The position numbers were made by a program, and so were the translations under genes. The notes under the pieces were generated by a model. That model was not told the DNA's origin. It did no database searches and was given only the letters and a program-made list of their open reading frames with translations. From CACIAM-69d sp001698445 (GTDB taxonomy: Bacteria > Cyanobacteriota > Cyanobacteriia > CACIAM-69d): DNA of 64,000 bases. This document shows positions 52,584 to 60,994 of this stretch, piece after piece. How positions within the stretch are numbered: the stretch's first letter is position 1; the number at the start of each line of letters is the position of its first letter. The DNA lies in NCBI RefSeq assembly GCF_043235035.1, contig NZ_JAZAQF010000059.1, positions 1 to 64,000 of the forward strand. The letters run 5' to 3'.

Positions 52584-53324
52584 ATGGATCAGGTCATGGA
52601 TCAGGTTACGAATCAAGTCCTTGGGCAACCATCTAGCCAAGCTAATGCCATTACGATTCAGGATTTGAATCACTATTTTGGCAATGGCGACCTCAAAAAA
52701 CAGGTGCTTTATGACATTAATTTGACCATTCAAGCGGGTGAAATTGTGTTGCTGACGGGGCCATCTGGCTCTGGAAAAACCACCCTATTGACCCTGTTGG
52801 GAGGGTTGCGATCGGCCCATGAAGGGAGCTTGAAAATTTTGGGTCAAGAAATGTGTGGAGCTAGCAAAGAACAGCTTCTAAGAACTCGCTGCAACATTGG
52901 CTATATTTTTCAGGCCCATAATCTTTTGAGCTTTCTAACAGCTCGCCAAAATGTCCGCTTGTCCTTGGAATTACATGACCATTACACCGATGCAGAGTGC
53001 GATCGGCTGGTGGATGAAATGTTGACGGCGGTGGGCTTGGGAGAGCGATTGGACTATTATCCCGAGCAGCTTTCAGGGGGACAAAAACAGCGGGTGGCGA
53101 TCGCCCGGGCCCTGGTGAGTTCTCCCAAAATTGTTTTGGCCGATGAGCCAACGGCCGCGCTCGATCGCAAGTCGGGGCGGGATGTGGTGGAAATTTTGCA
53201 ACGCTTGGCCAAGGAGCGAGATTGCACCATTTTGTTGGTTACTCACGATAACCGCATTTTGGATATTGCCGATCGACTGCTGTATATGGAAGACGGGCGA
53301 TTGGTGAAGGATAAGACTGAGTAG
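52584..53324 (+). CDS. devA: DevA-type ABC exporter ATP-binding protein
   Basis: A 246-residue ATPase with Walker A GPSGSGKTTLL, signature LSGGQKQRVAIARAL and Walker B IVLADEPTAAL. It energises the DevBC exporter. The first 14 residues are an extension written by a 12-bp tandem repeat (MDQVMDQVTNQV) before the family start ITIQDLNHYFG. The gap to devC contains a two-copy repeat (GGATTTTTGCCCACTCA type, 52520-52553). Together with the upstream TetR gene this is a complete regulator-exporter operon; the cargo is unknown. Confidence 0.94.
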   Translation: MDQVMDQVTNQVLGQPSSQANAITIQDLNHYFGNGDLKKQVLYDINLTIQAGEIVLLTGPSGSGKTTLLTLLGGLRSAHEGSLKILGQEMCGASKEQLLRTRCNIGYIFQAHNLLSFLTARQNVRLSLELHDHYTDAECDRLVDEMLTAVGLGERLDYYPEQLSGGQKQRVAIARALVSSPKIVLADEPTAALDRKSGRDVVEILQRLAKERDCTILLVTHDNRILDIADRLLYMEDGRLVKDKTE

Positions 53325-53336
53325 ATTTGCAGGAAA

Positions 53337-53861
53337 TTAAACTTGGCGATCGTGCTCTAGGTTGTGCAAAATTTGACGGAAATCTGCTGCGATTTTTCCT
53401 TGATTTTCAAGGGTCAAAACTGGCACATGGATAAATAGAGCCTTGGCTAATTGGCGGTTGAGCAACAGCCATTGCAAGACTCGGTAATAGAGCGCATTGC
53501 AAACAAAATTTCCTGCATCAAAGCTAATTTCAGAACACTCAGTTCCCGCCAAAAGTTGTGGCAAATGAAAACCCGTTGCTAACCAACTCCCCCCTTGGTT
53601 AGCTTGGGCTTCTAGGGATAGGTGAGATCGCCCCTCAGCCATGCCACATAACACAATTTGCCGAGGGCGATGTTGCTCGATCGCCCCAATCACCCGCTGA
53701 GGAGCCAGATCAAAATCAACGGGTAATTGCCGCAAGCAAATCGCCTGCGGGGGCAGTTGCCGTTGTTCGATCAGCAAAGCCAGCAAATCATCGGAAGCGT
53801 TCGATTTCTGATGGGGTAACCAAGTTTGAAAGGAGGTGATCAGCCATGGAGATTGCGCCAT
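53337..53861 (-). CDS. Pyroglutamyl-peptidase-like (C15 family) protein
   Basis: A 174-residue protein with the C15 triad positions: Glu84 in GMAEGRSHLSLEAQA, Cys121 in FDAGNFVCNALYYRVL and His145 in ALFIHVPVL. The family removes N-terminal pyroglutamate from peptides. Sequence around the motifs is close to Pcp but the protein is shorter than typical (about 200-215 aa), lacking some N-terminal loop; activity is likely but not certain. Convergent with devA (12-bp gap). Confidence 0.85.
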   Translation of the reverse strand: MAQSPWLITSFQTWLPHQKSNASDDLLALLIEQRQLPPQAICLRQLPVDFDLAPQRVIGAIEQHRPRQIVLCGMAEGRSHLSLEAQANQGGSWLATGFHLPQLLAGTECSEISFDAGNFVCNALYYRVLQWLLLNRQLAKALFIHVPVLTLENQGKIAADFRQILHNLEHDRQV

Positions 53862-53992
53862 TTCAAACCTATAATTTCAGTGGTTTCGATCTTTTGAATG
53901 ATTTGGATGATTAAGATCGCTTTCGATCGCCCATCATCAAAATCACAGTTTCAGTCAATACAATTGCAGCAATTGCAGGGGTTTGGTGTCCT

Positions 53993-54649
53993 ATGACAAC
54001 GATTGCCGTGGTCGATTACGATATGGGCAACTTGCATTCCGCCTGCAAGGGGCTAACCCAGGCGGGAGTTGAGCCGATCGTGACTGACTCGGCAACGGTG
54101 ATCGATCGCGCCGATGCGATCGTCCTGCCGGGAGTCGGGTCTTTTGATCCGGCGGTGCAGCAACTGCGCGATCGGGGATTGGAAGCGCCCATTCGCCAGG
54201 CGATCGCCCAAGGAAAACCCTTCTTGGGCATCTGTTTGGGTTTGCAAATGCTATTTGAAACCAGCAGCGAGGGCCGGGAACCGGGCCTGGGCATCGTGCC
54301 CGGCTCCGTGCGGGCTTTTCAGCCAGAACCAGGAATCACTATTCCCCATATGGGTTGGAATCAGTTGACCCTCACCCAACCCACATCCCTGCTGTGGCAA
54401 GGGTTGGAGCTGTCGCCCTGGGCCTATTTTGTCCATTCCTACTATGTGGATCCGGCGGATCCAGGGGCGATCGCCGCCACGACCACCCACGGCAGCCAAA
54501 CGGTGACAGCCGCCATTCACTGCGAAGCGCTCGGTTCCGGTCGGCCCAATGTGATGGCGGTGCAGTTTCACCCGGAAAAGTCAGCGGCGGCGGGCCTGCG
54601 AATCTTGGCGAACTTTGCCACCACGGTTCGATCGATGGTTCCCTGCTAG
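53993..54649 (+). CDS. hisH: Imidazole glycerol phosphate synthase, glutamine amidotransferase subunit HisH
   Basis: A 218-residue class I amidotransferase. Triad: Cys81 in FLGICLGLQ, His193 and Glu195 in VQFHPEKS. IAVVDYDMGNLHSACKGL is the family start. It supplies ammonia to HisF to form IGP and AICAR in histidine biosynthesis. hisF is not adjacent, normal in cyanobacteria where his genes are dispersed. The nearest gene downstream (dnaJ) is convergent. Confidence 0.96.
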   Translation: MTTIAVVDYDMGNLHSACKGLTQAGVEPIVTDSATVIDRADAIVLPGVGSFDPAVQQLRDRGLEAPIRQAIAQGKPFLGICLGLQMLFETSSEGREPGLGIVPGSVRAFQPEPGITIPHMGWNQLTLTQPTSLLWQGLELSPWAYFVHSYYVDPADPGAIAATTTHGSQTVTAAIHCEALGSGRPNVMAVQFHPEKSAAAGLRILANFATTVRSMVPC

Positions 54650-54694
54650 GGTTAATCGACCGGTTTGGCAACGCTTAAAAATGCCTAAAAACGC

Positions 54695-55735
54695 TTAAAG
54701 CTGAACGGAGCGCAAGTGCGATCGGGGATCGGTCGATCGCGCGGCCCGCACCTGCTCGTAAGCGGCCCGCTCGGCCGCCGTGGGCGAGCTGGGCAAGGTC
54801 ACCGCCACCCGCACCAACAAATCCCCTCGTTTGCCGCTGGGTTCAACCCAACCCTTGCCTCGCAACCGCAGGGTTTGACCCGACTTGATACCCGCTGGCA
54901 CATTCATGGTCACCAACCCATCGGGGGTGGGCACATCGGCCTTGGTTCCCAACACCGCCTCATCTGGGGCGATCGGGATTTCGCAAACCAAGGTATCGCC
55001 CTCAAACTGGAAGAAGTTGTGGCTATTGAGACTGACCTTCAGGTACAGATCTCCCCGTTGACGGCTGTAGGGGTCGTATTGCCCCTTGCCTTTGAGGCGA
55101 ATTTTGCTGCCCGGTTTGGCCCCGGGAGGAATGCGCACGGTGATGGTTTCGGCTCCCAGGCTCAGGCGCTTTTGTGTGCCATTAAAGGCTTCCCCAAAGG
55201 ACAGGGCCAAGGTGGCTTCTCGATCGCCCGCGGCCGATTGGGGGCCAAAGCCGCCCACATCCCCAAAGCCGGAGAAGCCACCCCCAAAATTGCTGCTGTT
55301 GTAATTGCCGCTGTAGTTGCTGCCTGTGCCGCTGCGATAGTTGTAGTTGCTCGATCGCGTCCCGGCGGCCCCTGGCCCGCCAAATCGTCCCAGCAGCTCA
55401 TTAATAAATTCATCAAAGCTGCCGTAGCGGCCAAACTCAAAATCATCAAACCCGGCTCCCCCGGCCCCGGCTCCTCCCCAGGCTTGACCGGCGCGATCGG
55501 CCTGTTGCCAATATTGACCAAAGCGATCGTACTTTTGGCGCTTGTCCGCATCGGACAGGACTTCATAGGCCTCGTTCACTTCCTTGAACCGCGCCTCTGC
55601 CTGTTTGTCGCCCGGGTTCAAGTCCGGGTGGTATTTGCGCGCCAACCGTCGATAGGTTTTCTTGATTTCCTCGGCACTGGCGGTTTTGGTCAGACCCAGC
55701 ACCGCATAGTAATCCTTAAAATCTGTCGCGGCCAT
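54695..55735 (-). CDS. DnaJ/CbpA-type co-chaperone (J domain, G/F region, C-terminal DnaJ domain)
   Basis: A 346-residue type II J protein. J domain 1-75 with the HPD motif (RKYHPDLNPG); Gly/Phe/Asn/Tyr-rich region about 80-165 (NYNYRSGTGSNYSGNYNSSN); C-terminal peptide-binding domains from about 170 (GDREATLALSFGEAFNGTQK, PPGAKPGSKIRLKGKG). No zinc-finger CxxCxGxG repeats, so it is CbpA-like rather than DnaJ proper. It recruits DnaK. The region between J domain and C-terminal part is unusually rich in Asn/Ser/Gly. Confidence 0.94.
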   Translation of the reverse strand: MAATDFKDYYAVLGLTKTASAEEIKKTYRRLARKYHPDLNPGDKQAEARFKEVNEAYEVLSDADKRQKYDRFGQYWQQADRAGQAWGGAGAGGAGFDDFEFGRYGSFDEFINELLGRFGGPGAAGTRSSNYNYRSGTGSNYSGNYNSSNFGGGFSGFGDVGGFGPQSAAGDREATLALSFGEAFNGTQKRLSLGAETITVRIPPGAKPGSKIRLKGKGQYDPYSRQRGDLYLKVSLNSHNFFQFEGDTLVCEIPIAPDEAVLGTKADVPTPDGLVTMNVPAGIKSGQTLRLRGKGWVEPSGKRGDLLVRVAVTLPSSPTAAERAAYEQVRAARSTDPRSHLRSVQL

Positions 55736-55959
55736 GCGCTATCACCTTATTTTGCTGCGGTCGATCGGGATGGATTTAGCCTAACGAAGTCTAGCGCTGG
55801 CTGGAGATCGGGTGCGATCGCGCTGATTGGTGCAATTCCCGAACCTAACCAGATTTTGGCTGTCGCCTGGATCCTGATCCTCAGCGGTTTCCGCCCCCTT
55901 TCCGGCCATGGGAAAGGGGTTGGGAAAACCAAGATTGATCGACCATTTCGGGAGCAAGC

Positions 55960-57018
55960 CTAGGGATAGAACGCCAACTGGGGCAACCCGATCGTTTCAT
56001 CCAAGCCCAACATCAGGTTCATGCACTGCACCGCCTGACCCGATTGGCCCTTCATCAGGTTATCGATCGCCGACAACACAATCACCCGATCGGTGCGTGG
56101 ATCCACCTCCACACCCAAATAGCAGAGGTTGGTTCCTAGGGCCCACTTGGTTTGGGGATAGACCCCACTGGGCAACACCTTCACCCAAGGACTGTTGCGA
56201 TAGAAAGCGTTGTAGATGGTCAGCAGGTCTTCGCGCACCAGGCCCGGATCGCGGAGGGTGGCATAGACGGTGGACAAAATGCCGCGCGGCATCGGCACCA
56301 GGTGGGGCGTGAATTGAATCCGCACTTCATGACCCGCCAAATCCGTGCAAATTTGTTCAATTTCCGGCGTGTGGCGATGGCGACCGACCCCATAGGCAGA
56401 AAAGGAACCGCCCGCTTCCGCCAACAGCATGTTGGTTTTGGCCTGGCGACCGCCGCCAGACGTGCCGGACTTGGCATCAATGATCGCCGTTTCCGGAATG
56501 ATAATCCCCTGTTTCAGAAGGGGCAGCAGGGCCAACAGGCTGGCCGTGGGATAGCAGCCGGGACAACCAATCAGGTTCGCCTCCGCGATCGCCTCGCGAT
56601 TCAGTTCCGGCAGCCCATAGACCGCCATGGCCGCCACTTCCTGATCGCTGCGACTCTTGCCATACCAGTCTTCATAGGTGTTCAGATCCCGGAACCGGTA
56701 ATCTGCCGACAGATCCAACACCTTACAGCCCCGATCGACCAGTTGAGGAGCCAAGTCACAGGCAATCCCGTTGGGCAGCCCCAAAAACACCACCCGACAG
56801 CGCCGGGCAATCTCATCCAGGTCGATCGACTCCACCTTCAGGGAAATGCGGTGGGCCAGGTGAGGATAAACTTGCCCATAGCTTTGGCCGGCACTGCTTT
56901 CGCCGCCCAAATAGGTCAGTTCCACATGGGGATGATCTAACAGAATTCTGACCAGTTGCACGCCGCCGTAGCCCGATGCGCCAACGATGCCAACTGGAAT
57001 CTTGTCTGTATTACTCAT
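55960..57018 (-). CDS. argC: N-acetyl-gamma-glutamyl-phosphate reductase ArgC
   Basis: A 352-residue NADPH-dependent reductase of arginine biosynthesis. Rossmann motif GIVGASGYGG at the start; catalytic Cys155 in IGCPGCYPTAS; GVGRHRHTPEI contains the conserved His. Length and motifs are typical of the long cyanobacterial type. The gene is single; the N-terminal SNTDKIPVGIVG is normal. Confidence 0.97.
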   Translation of the reverse strand: MSNTDKIPVGIVGASGYGGVQLVRILLDHPHVELTYLGGESSAGQSYGQVYPHLAHRISLKVESIDLDEIARRCRVVFLGLPNGIACDLAPQLVDRGCKVLDLSADYRFRDLNTYEDWYGKSRSDQEVAAMAVYGLPELNREAIAEANLIGCPGCYPTASLLALLPLLKQGIIIPETAIIDAKSGTSGGGRQAKTNMLLAEAGGSFSAYGVGRHRHTPEIEQICTDLAGHEVRIQFTPHLVPMPRGILSTVYATLRDPGLVREDLLTIYNAFYRNSPWVKVLPSGVYPQTKWALGTNLCYLGVEVDPRTDRVIVLSAIDNLMKGQSGQAVQCMNLMLGLDETIGLPQLAFYP

Positions 57019-57350
57019 AATCCGGCTTCTGATTCCCTTTGCTTGTGTGGGTGCCTGTGTCTGTGGACGGGCGCGGTGCTGCTGGGTGCGGGCCAGCCGG
57101 CGGGTGCGCGCGGCTTGTTGCCATGCATTCTAGTACCGTTTGCCGGTGTTCCTGCGTTCGGTTGCAGGGGGTCTCACCCCTAGGGGATACAGGGCGATCG
57201 CACAGGATCAGAAAAGCCGCAATTCACCGCCGGGTGAAACTGCTACAGGGGATACAATGGAGACCATAAGTTAAGAACTGTAACTGTTTATTAGCGTCCG
57301 TGCCGGCCTCTGGCTGACGGACGCACCGTTCGTCTTTGGTTGCTGCTGCA
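57019..57350. promoter_or_regulatory. Divergent region argC / ribBA with a strong 5' stem-loop
   Basis: 332 bp. TACAAT at 57254-57259 is a possible -10 site for ribBA. The perfect 8-bp stem GCGTCCGT (57294-57301) / ACGGACGC (57317-57324) lies 26 bp before the ribBA start. No FMN riboswitch consensus could be found. Confidence 0.45.
57294..57324 (+). promoter_or_regulatory. Stem-loop in the ribBA leader
   Basis: GCGTCCGT pairs perfectly with ACGGACGC around a 15-base loop (GCCGGCCTCTGGCTG), which can form a short inner stem. Its position would allow control of ribosome access or mRNA stability. Confidence 0.5.
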
Positions 57351-59036
57351 ATGACCCACCACACCGTCCCCCAGCCTGTTCCCGCGTTTGTGTTTGACAC
57401 GATTCCCGCCATCCTGGCAGACCTCAAGGCCGGGCGGCCCGTGGTGATTGTGGATGACGAAAACCGCGAAAACGAAGGGGACATCATCTACGCCGCCGAA
57501 AAGGTGACGGCGGACGCGGTGAACTTCATGGCCACGGAGGCGCGGGGACTAATTTGTTTGGCCATGACGGGCGATCGGCTCGATGCGTTGGAGTTGCCCT
57601 TGATGGTGACCAACAATACGGACAGCAACCAAACGGCCTTCACCGTTAGTATCGATGCTTCGCCGGCCTTGGGGGTGAGCACGGGCATTTCAGCGGAAGA
57701 CCGCGCCAAAACAATCCAAGTGGCGATCGACCCACGAACCCGGCCGGAAGATCTGCGGCGACCGGGGCACATTTTCCCCCTGCGATCGCGCGAAGGGGGG
57801 GTGCTGAAGCGGGCGGGGCACACGGAGGCGGCCGTGGACTTGGCTCGCCTGGCGGGGCTTTATCCAGCGGGCGTGATTTGCGAAATTCAAAATCCCGATG
57901 GTTCCATGGCCCGGTTGCCGCAACTGATTGACTATGCCCAGCGCTACGACCTGAAAATCGCCACGATCGCGGACTTGATTAGCTATCGGTTGCAACATGA
58001 GCGGTTTGTGATCCGGGAAACGGTCACCAAACTGCCCACGGAGTTTGGCCTGTTTGAGATCTATGGCTATCGCAATGAAATTGATGGTTCCGACCATGTG
58101 GCGATTGTCAAGGGCGACCCGGCCACCTTCCACGATCGCCCGGTTTTGGTGCGGGTGCATTCGGAATGTCTGACGGGGGATGCGCTGGGATCCTTGCGCT
58201 GTGACTGTCGAGCGCAACTGATCGCGGCCCTGAAAATGATTGAGCAAGCCGATGAAGGGGTGGTGGTTTACCTGCGGCAGGAAGGTCGCGGCATTGGCCT
58301 GATTAATAAGCTCAAGGCCTATTCCTTGCAAGATTTGGGCTTTGACACGGTGGAAGCCAACGAAAAGCTTGGTTTTCCAGCAGATTTGCGCGATTACGGC
58401 GTGGGCGCACAAATTTTGAACGATTTGGGCATTAACCAAGTGCGGCTGATTACCAATAACCCGCGCAAAATTGCCGGTGTTCGTGGCTATGGGTTGGAAG
58501 TGGTCGATCGCGTGCCCTTGTTGATTGAGGCCAACTCCTTCAACACGCGCTATCTGACCACCAAGGCGGCCAAGCTGGGGCATCTGCTTCTGCAAACCTA
58601 TCTGGTGACGATCGCCCTCCATTGGACTGATCACCCCACCACTAGCGAAGCCTACGAACGGTTGGCCCAGTTGCGACAGTTGGTGAGCGATCGGGATTTG
58701 CGATTGCGGGAAGAGGCGCGGCCGGTGGCGGTGGCCCTGTTTGGCAACCCGGCGCTGATTGTGCATTTGGGCTTTGACCAACCCAATTTGGCCATGGCCG
58801 GTTGGTATCGCGAGCCGGGCCATCCTTACCTGGAGGCGATCGCCCAACTCCTGGATCAGTTGGCGGACTGGCAAGCGGTGCAGCGGCTGGAATTTTTGGT
58901 CAGTGAAGGGGGCGACCCCATGGCCGGGCTACAGGTGAAGCTCGATCGCCTGACCTACAAGCTGTCGAGCGGGCATCGACCATCCACCATTTGCCAAGAT
59001 GTGGAAAGCCAGCAAATTTATAGCTTCCTGCGCTAG
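57351..59036 (+). CDS. ribBA: Bifunctional riboflavin biosynthesis protein RibBA with C-terminal extension
   Basis: 561 residues from ATG 57351. The N-terminal part is 3,4-dihydroxy-2-butanone-4-phosphate synthase (DDENRENEGDIIYAAEKVTA; HTEAAVDLARLAGLYPAGVI). The middle is GTP cyclohydrolase II, with zinc cysteines in SECLTGDALGSLRCDCRAQL and catalytic QEGRGIGLINKLKAY. After about residue 415 a roughly 150-residue tail (LQTYLVTIALHWTDHPTTSE to YSFLR) is of unknown function, found in long cyanobacterial RibBA proteins. It supplies both precursors of lumazine and hence FMN/FAD. Confidence 0.95.
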   Translation: MTHHTVPQPVPAFVFDTIPAILADLKAGRPVVIVDDENRENEGDIIYAAEKVTADAVNFMATEARGLICLAMTGDRLDALELPLMVTNNTDSNQTAFTVSIDASPALGVSTGISAEDRAKTIQVAIDPRTRPEDLRRPGHIFPLRSREGGVLKRAGHTEAAVDLARLAGLYPAGVICEIQNPDGSMARLPQLIDYAQRYDLKIATIADLISYRLQHERFVIRETVTKLPTEFGLFEIYGYRNEIDGSDHVAIVKGDPATFHDRPVLVRVHSECLTGDALGSLRCDCRAQLIAALKMIEQADEGVVVYLRQEGRGIGLINKLKAYSLQDLGFDTVEANEKLGFPADLRDYGVGAQILNDLGINQVRLITNNPRKIAGVRGYGLEVVDRVPLLIEANSFNTRYLTTKAAKLGHLLLQTYLVTIALHWTDHPTTSEAYERLAQLRQLVSDRDLRLREEARPVAVALFGNPALIVHLGFDQPNLAMAGWYREPGHPYLEAIAQLLDQLADWQAVQRLEFLVSEGGDPMAGLQVKLDRLTYKLSSGHRPSTICQDVESQQIYSFLR

Positions 59037-59176
59037 CGGCCTGCGTTAGGGCTGTTGGGGCGATCGTCCTGCGCTAAAGTGCCTTTGTTGCAAACTGCGG
59101 GCCGCCGATCGGGAAATGTCCCCTAGCTAGCGGTTCTCCGGCGGTTTGGCAACGGTTTTTCAGGGCAGGACAGCGC

Positions 59177-60994
59177 GTGCAACAGGAACCGGGCCATCAA
59201 CCCCCTCAGGCCATTCAGGCATTTTGGGCACAAGTTTGGAGCGTTCTTTTTCAGCCGATCGCCCATGGGCGCGATCGACGGCTCTGGTTTTGGGGCGGCC
59301 TCTGCGGAGCCGTGGCCCTGGCCTATGGCGGGTTGGCCCTGCAACAGGCCCTGGCGGGCCCCTATGTGATCCAAGATGATGCCCGACAGCATGTGTTTTG
59401 GATGCGACGCTTTTGGGATCCAGAAGCCTTTCCCCAAGATCTGATTGCCGACTATTTCCAGTCCGTGGCCCCGGCGGGTTACCAATGGCTCTATGGCTTG
59501 GTGGCCAAGCTGGGGCTAGATCCTTTGCTGTTTAACAAATTTGTGCCCCTGGGGTTAAGTCTGCTGGCGGCGGTGGGAGCCTATGGCTTAGCGGTGACCC
59601 TCTGGCCGATTCCGTTGGCGGCGGGGTTGAGTGGGCTGCTGGCGGTGCAGGCCCTGTGGCTGCGGGATGATTTGGTTTCCGGTACACCAGCGGCCTTTGC
59701 GGGGCCCCTGTTGCTGTGGGGGTTGTGGGCGATCGCCCGTCGGTGGTTGGGATTAACGGTGGGGGCGATCGGGCTGCTGGCTTTGTTTTATCCGCAAGTG
59801 GCCCTGGTGCTGGGCGGCGCGTTAGGACTGCAATTGCTGCGATCGGGGCGATCAGTTGCTTGGCGCTGGCGTGCGGCCTGGGAACGCCCGGAGGTGCGGG
59901 TGGCCTTGGCGGGCTTGGGGGCGCTGGTGGTGACCATGGTTCCCTACCTGTTGCGCGATTCTCCCTTTGGGCCGGTGCTGTCCGTGGACGTGGCGCGAGC
60001 GATGCCCACCTTGGCCGATAAGGGTTGGTCTGCCTTTTTCACGCGGGATCCTTGGAACTATTGGGCCTGTGGCCAACGCAGTGGCTTTTTGCCCACCGAA
60101 TGGTGTCGGATCATGGCCTTCCATTCGGTGCTGGTGTTGCCTTTGGGCGTTTGGTTTGGCCTGTTGTGGCCCCTGCTGTGGTGGCAGCGCGATCGCTTCC
60201 CCCTGGTGCGATCGGCCCAAGGAGCCTTGCCCCTGTTGAGCGATCTGTTGCTGTCCTCCGCGATCGGGTTCGGGGCGGCCCATGGGTTGCTCTTTAAATT
60301 GCACCTGCCCAATCGGTATGGGGAGCATTCGGTGCGGCTGGTGGCGGCGCTAGTGGCGGGTTTGGCGATCGCGGCGGTGCTGGAGCGGGCGGTGCAACTA
60401 CTGCGGCGGGGTGGCTCCCGGGCGATCGGGGCCGGGCTGGGGGCGGGCCTGTTGGTTCTGTGGTTTGTGGCCTATCCAGCGGCTCTGACGGCTCAAAATT
60501 ACGCCTTTCCGGTCACCAACTACGTGCCGGGCAATGCTCCGGGGCTTTACGCTTTTTTGCAACAACAACCGCGTGATACCTTGGTCGCTTCCTTGGCCCG
60601 CGAGGGGGATAATTTGCCCGCCTTTGCGGGGCGATCGATCTACGTGGGCGGCCAAGGCTATCTGCTGCCCTATCATCTGGGGTTTTATCAAGAACTGGTG
60701 CGGCGGCTCGATCGACTCGTGAGCGCCCAATTTGCCCCCAGTTGGGCCCCCATTCGTCGGTTTTTGGCGGAGACGGGCGTGGATTTTTGGTTAGTGGAGC
60801 GATCGAGCTTTCAACGGGACTTTTTGGATAGTCGTCGGTTTCGCCAATTCAACATTGGTGCAGCCCCATTAGCCCAGCTCGATCGGGGCGAACAACCGGT
60901 TTTACCTAGCGCGATCGACCGTTGCGCCCAGTGGCAAGCGGGCGATTTGGCACTGTTGGAGGCGAAATGCTTAATGGCTGGCTCCGCGCCCTAG
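59177..60994 (+). CDS. Polytopic GT-C-like membrane protein, paralogue 1
   Basis: A 605-residue membrane protein with about ten hydrophobic segments. Start GTG 59177. The luminal/periplasmic signature PYVIQDDARQHVFWMRRF after the first helix has the acidic pair (DD) expected of GT-C glycosyltransferase loop 1. The central part holds LPNRYGEHSVRL; the C-terminal about 150 residues are soluble. It is 40-50% similar by eye to the next gene, with which it overlaps by 28 bp. Likely a glycosyltransferase or related enzyme of surface glycans; donor unknown. GC content is high. Confidence 0.75.
   Translation: MQQEPGHQPPQAIQAFWAQVWSVLFQPIAHGRDRRLWFWGGLCGAVALAYGGLALQQALAGPYVIQDDARQHVFWMRRFWDPEAFPQDLIADYFQSVAPAGYQWLYGLVAKLGLDPLLFNKFVPLGLSLLAAVGAYGLAVTLWPIPLAAGLSGLLAVQALWLRDDLVSGTPAAFAGPLLLWGLWAIARRWLGLTVGAIGLLALFYPQVALVLGGALGLQLLRSGRSVAWRWRAAWERPEVRVALAGLGALVVTMVPYLLRDSPFGPVLSVDVARAMPTLADKGWSAFFTRDPWNYWACGQRSGFLPTEWCRIMAFHSVLVLPLGVWFGLLWPLLWWQRDRFPLVRSAQGALPLLSDLLLSSAIGFGAAHGLLFKLHLPNRYGEHSVRLVAALVAGLAIAAVLERAVQLLRRGGSRAIGAGLGAGLLVLWFVAYPAALTAQNYAFPVTNYVPGNAPGLYAFLQQQPRDTLVASLAREGDNLPAFAGRSIYVGGQGYLLPYHLGFYQELVRRLDRLVSAQFAPSWAPIRRFLAETGVDFWLVERSSFQRDFLDSRRFRQFNIGAAPLAQLDRGEQPVLPSAIDRCAQWQAGDLALLEAKCLMAGSAP

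Noticed and set aside
57019..57350. FMN riboswitch upstream of ribBA
   Set aside because: The conserved RFN segments could not be found; only a simple stem-loop is present.
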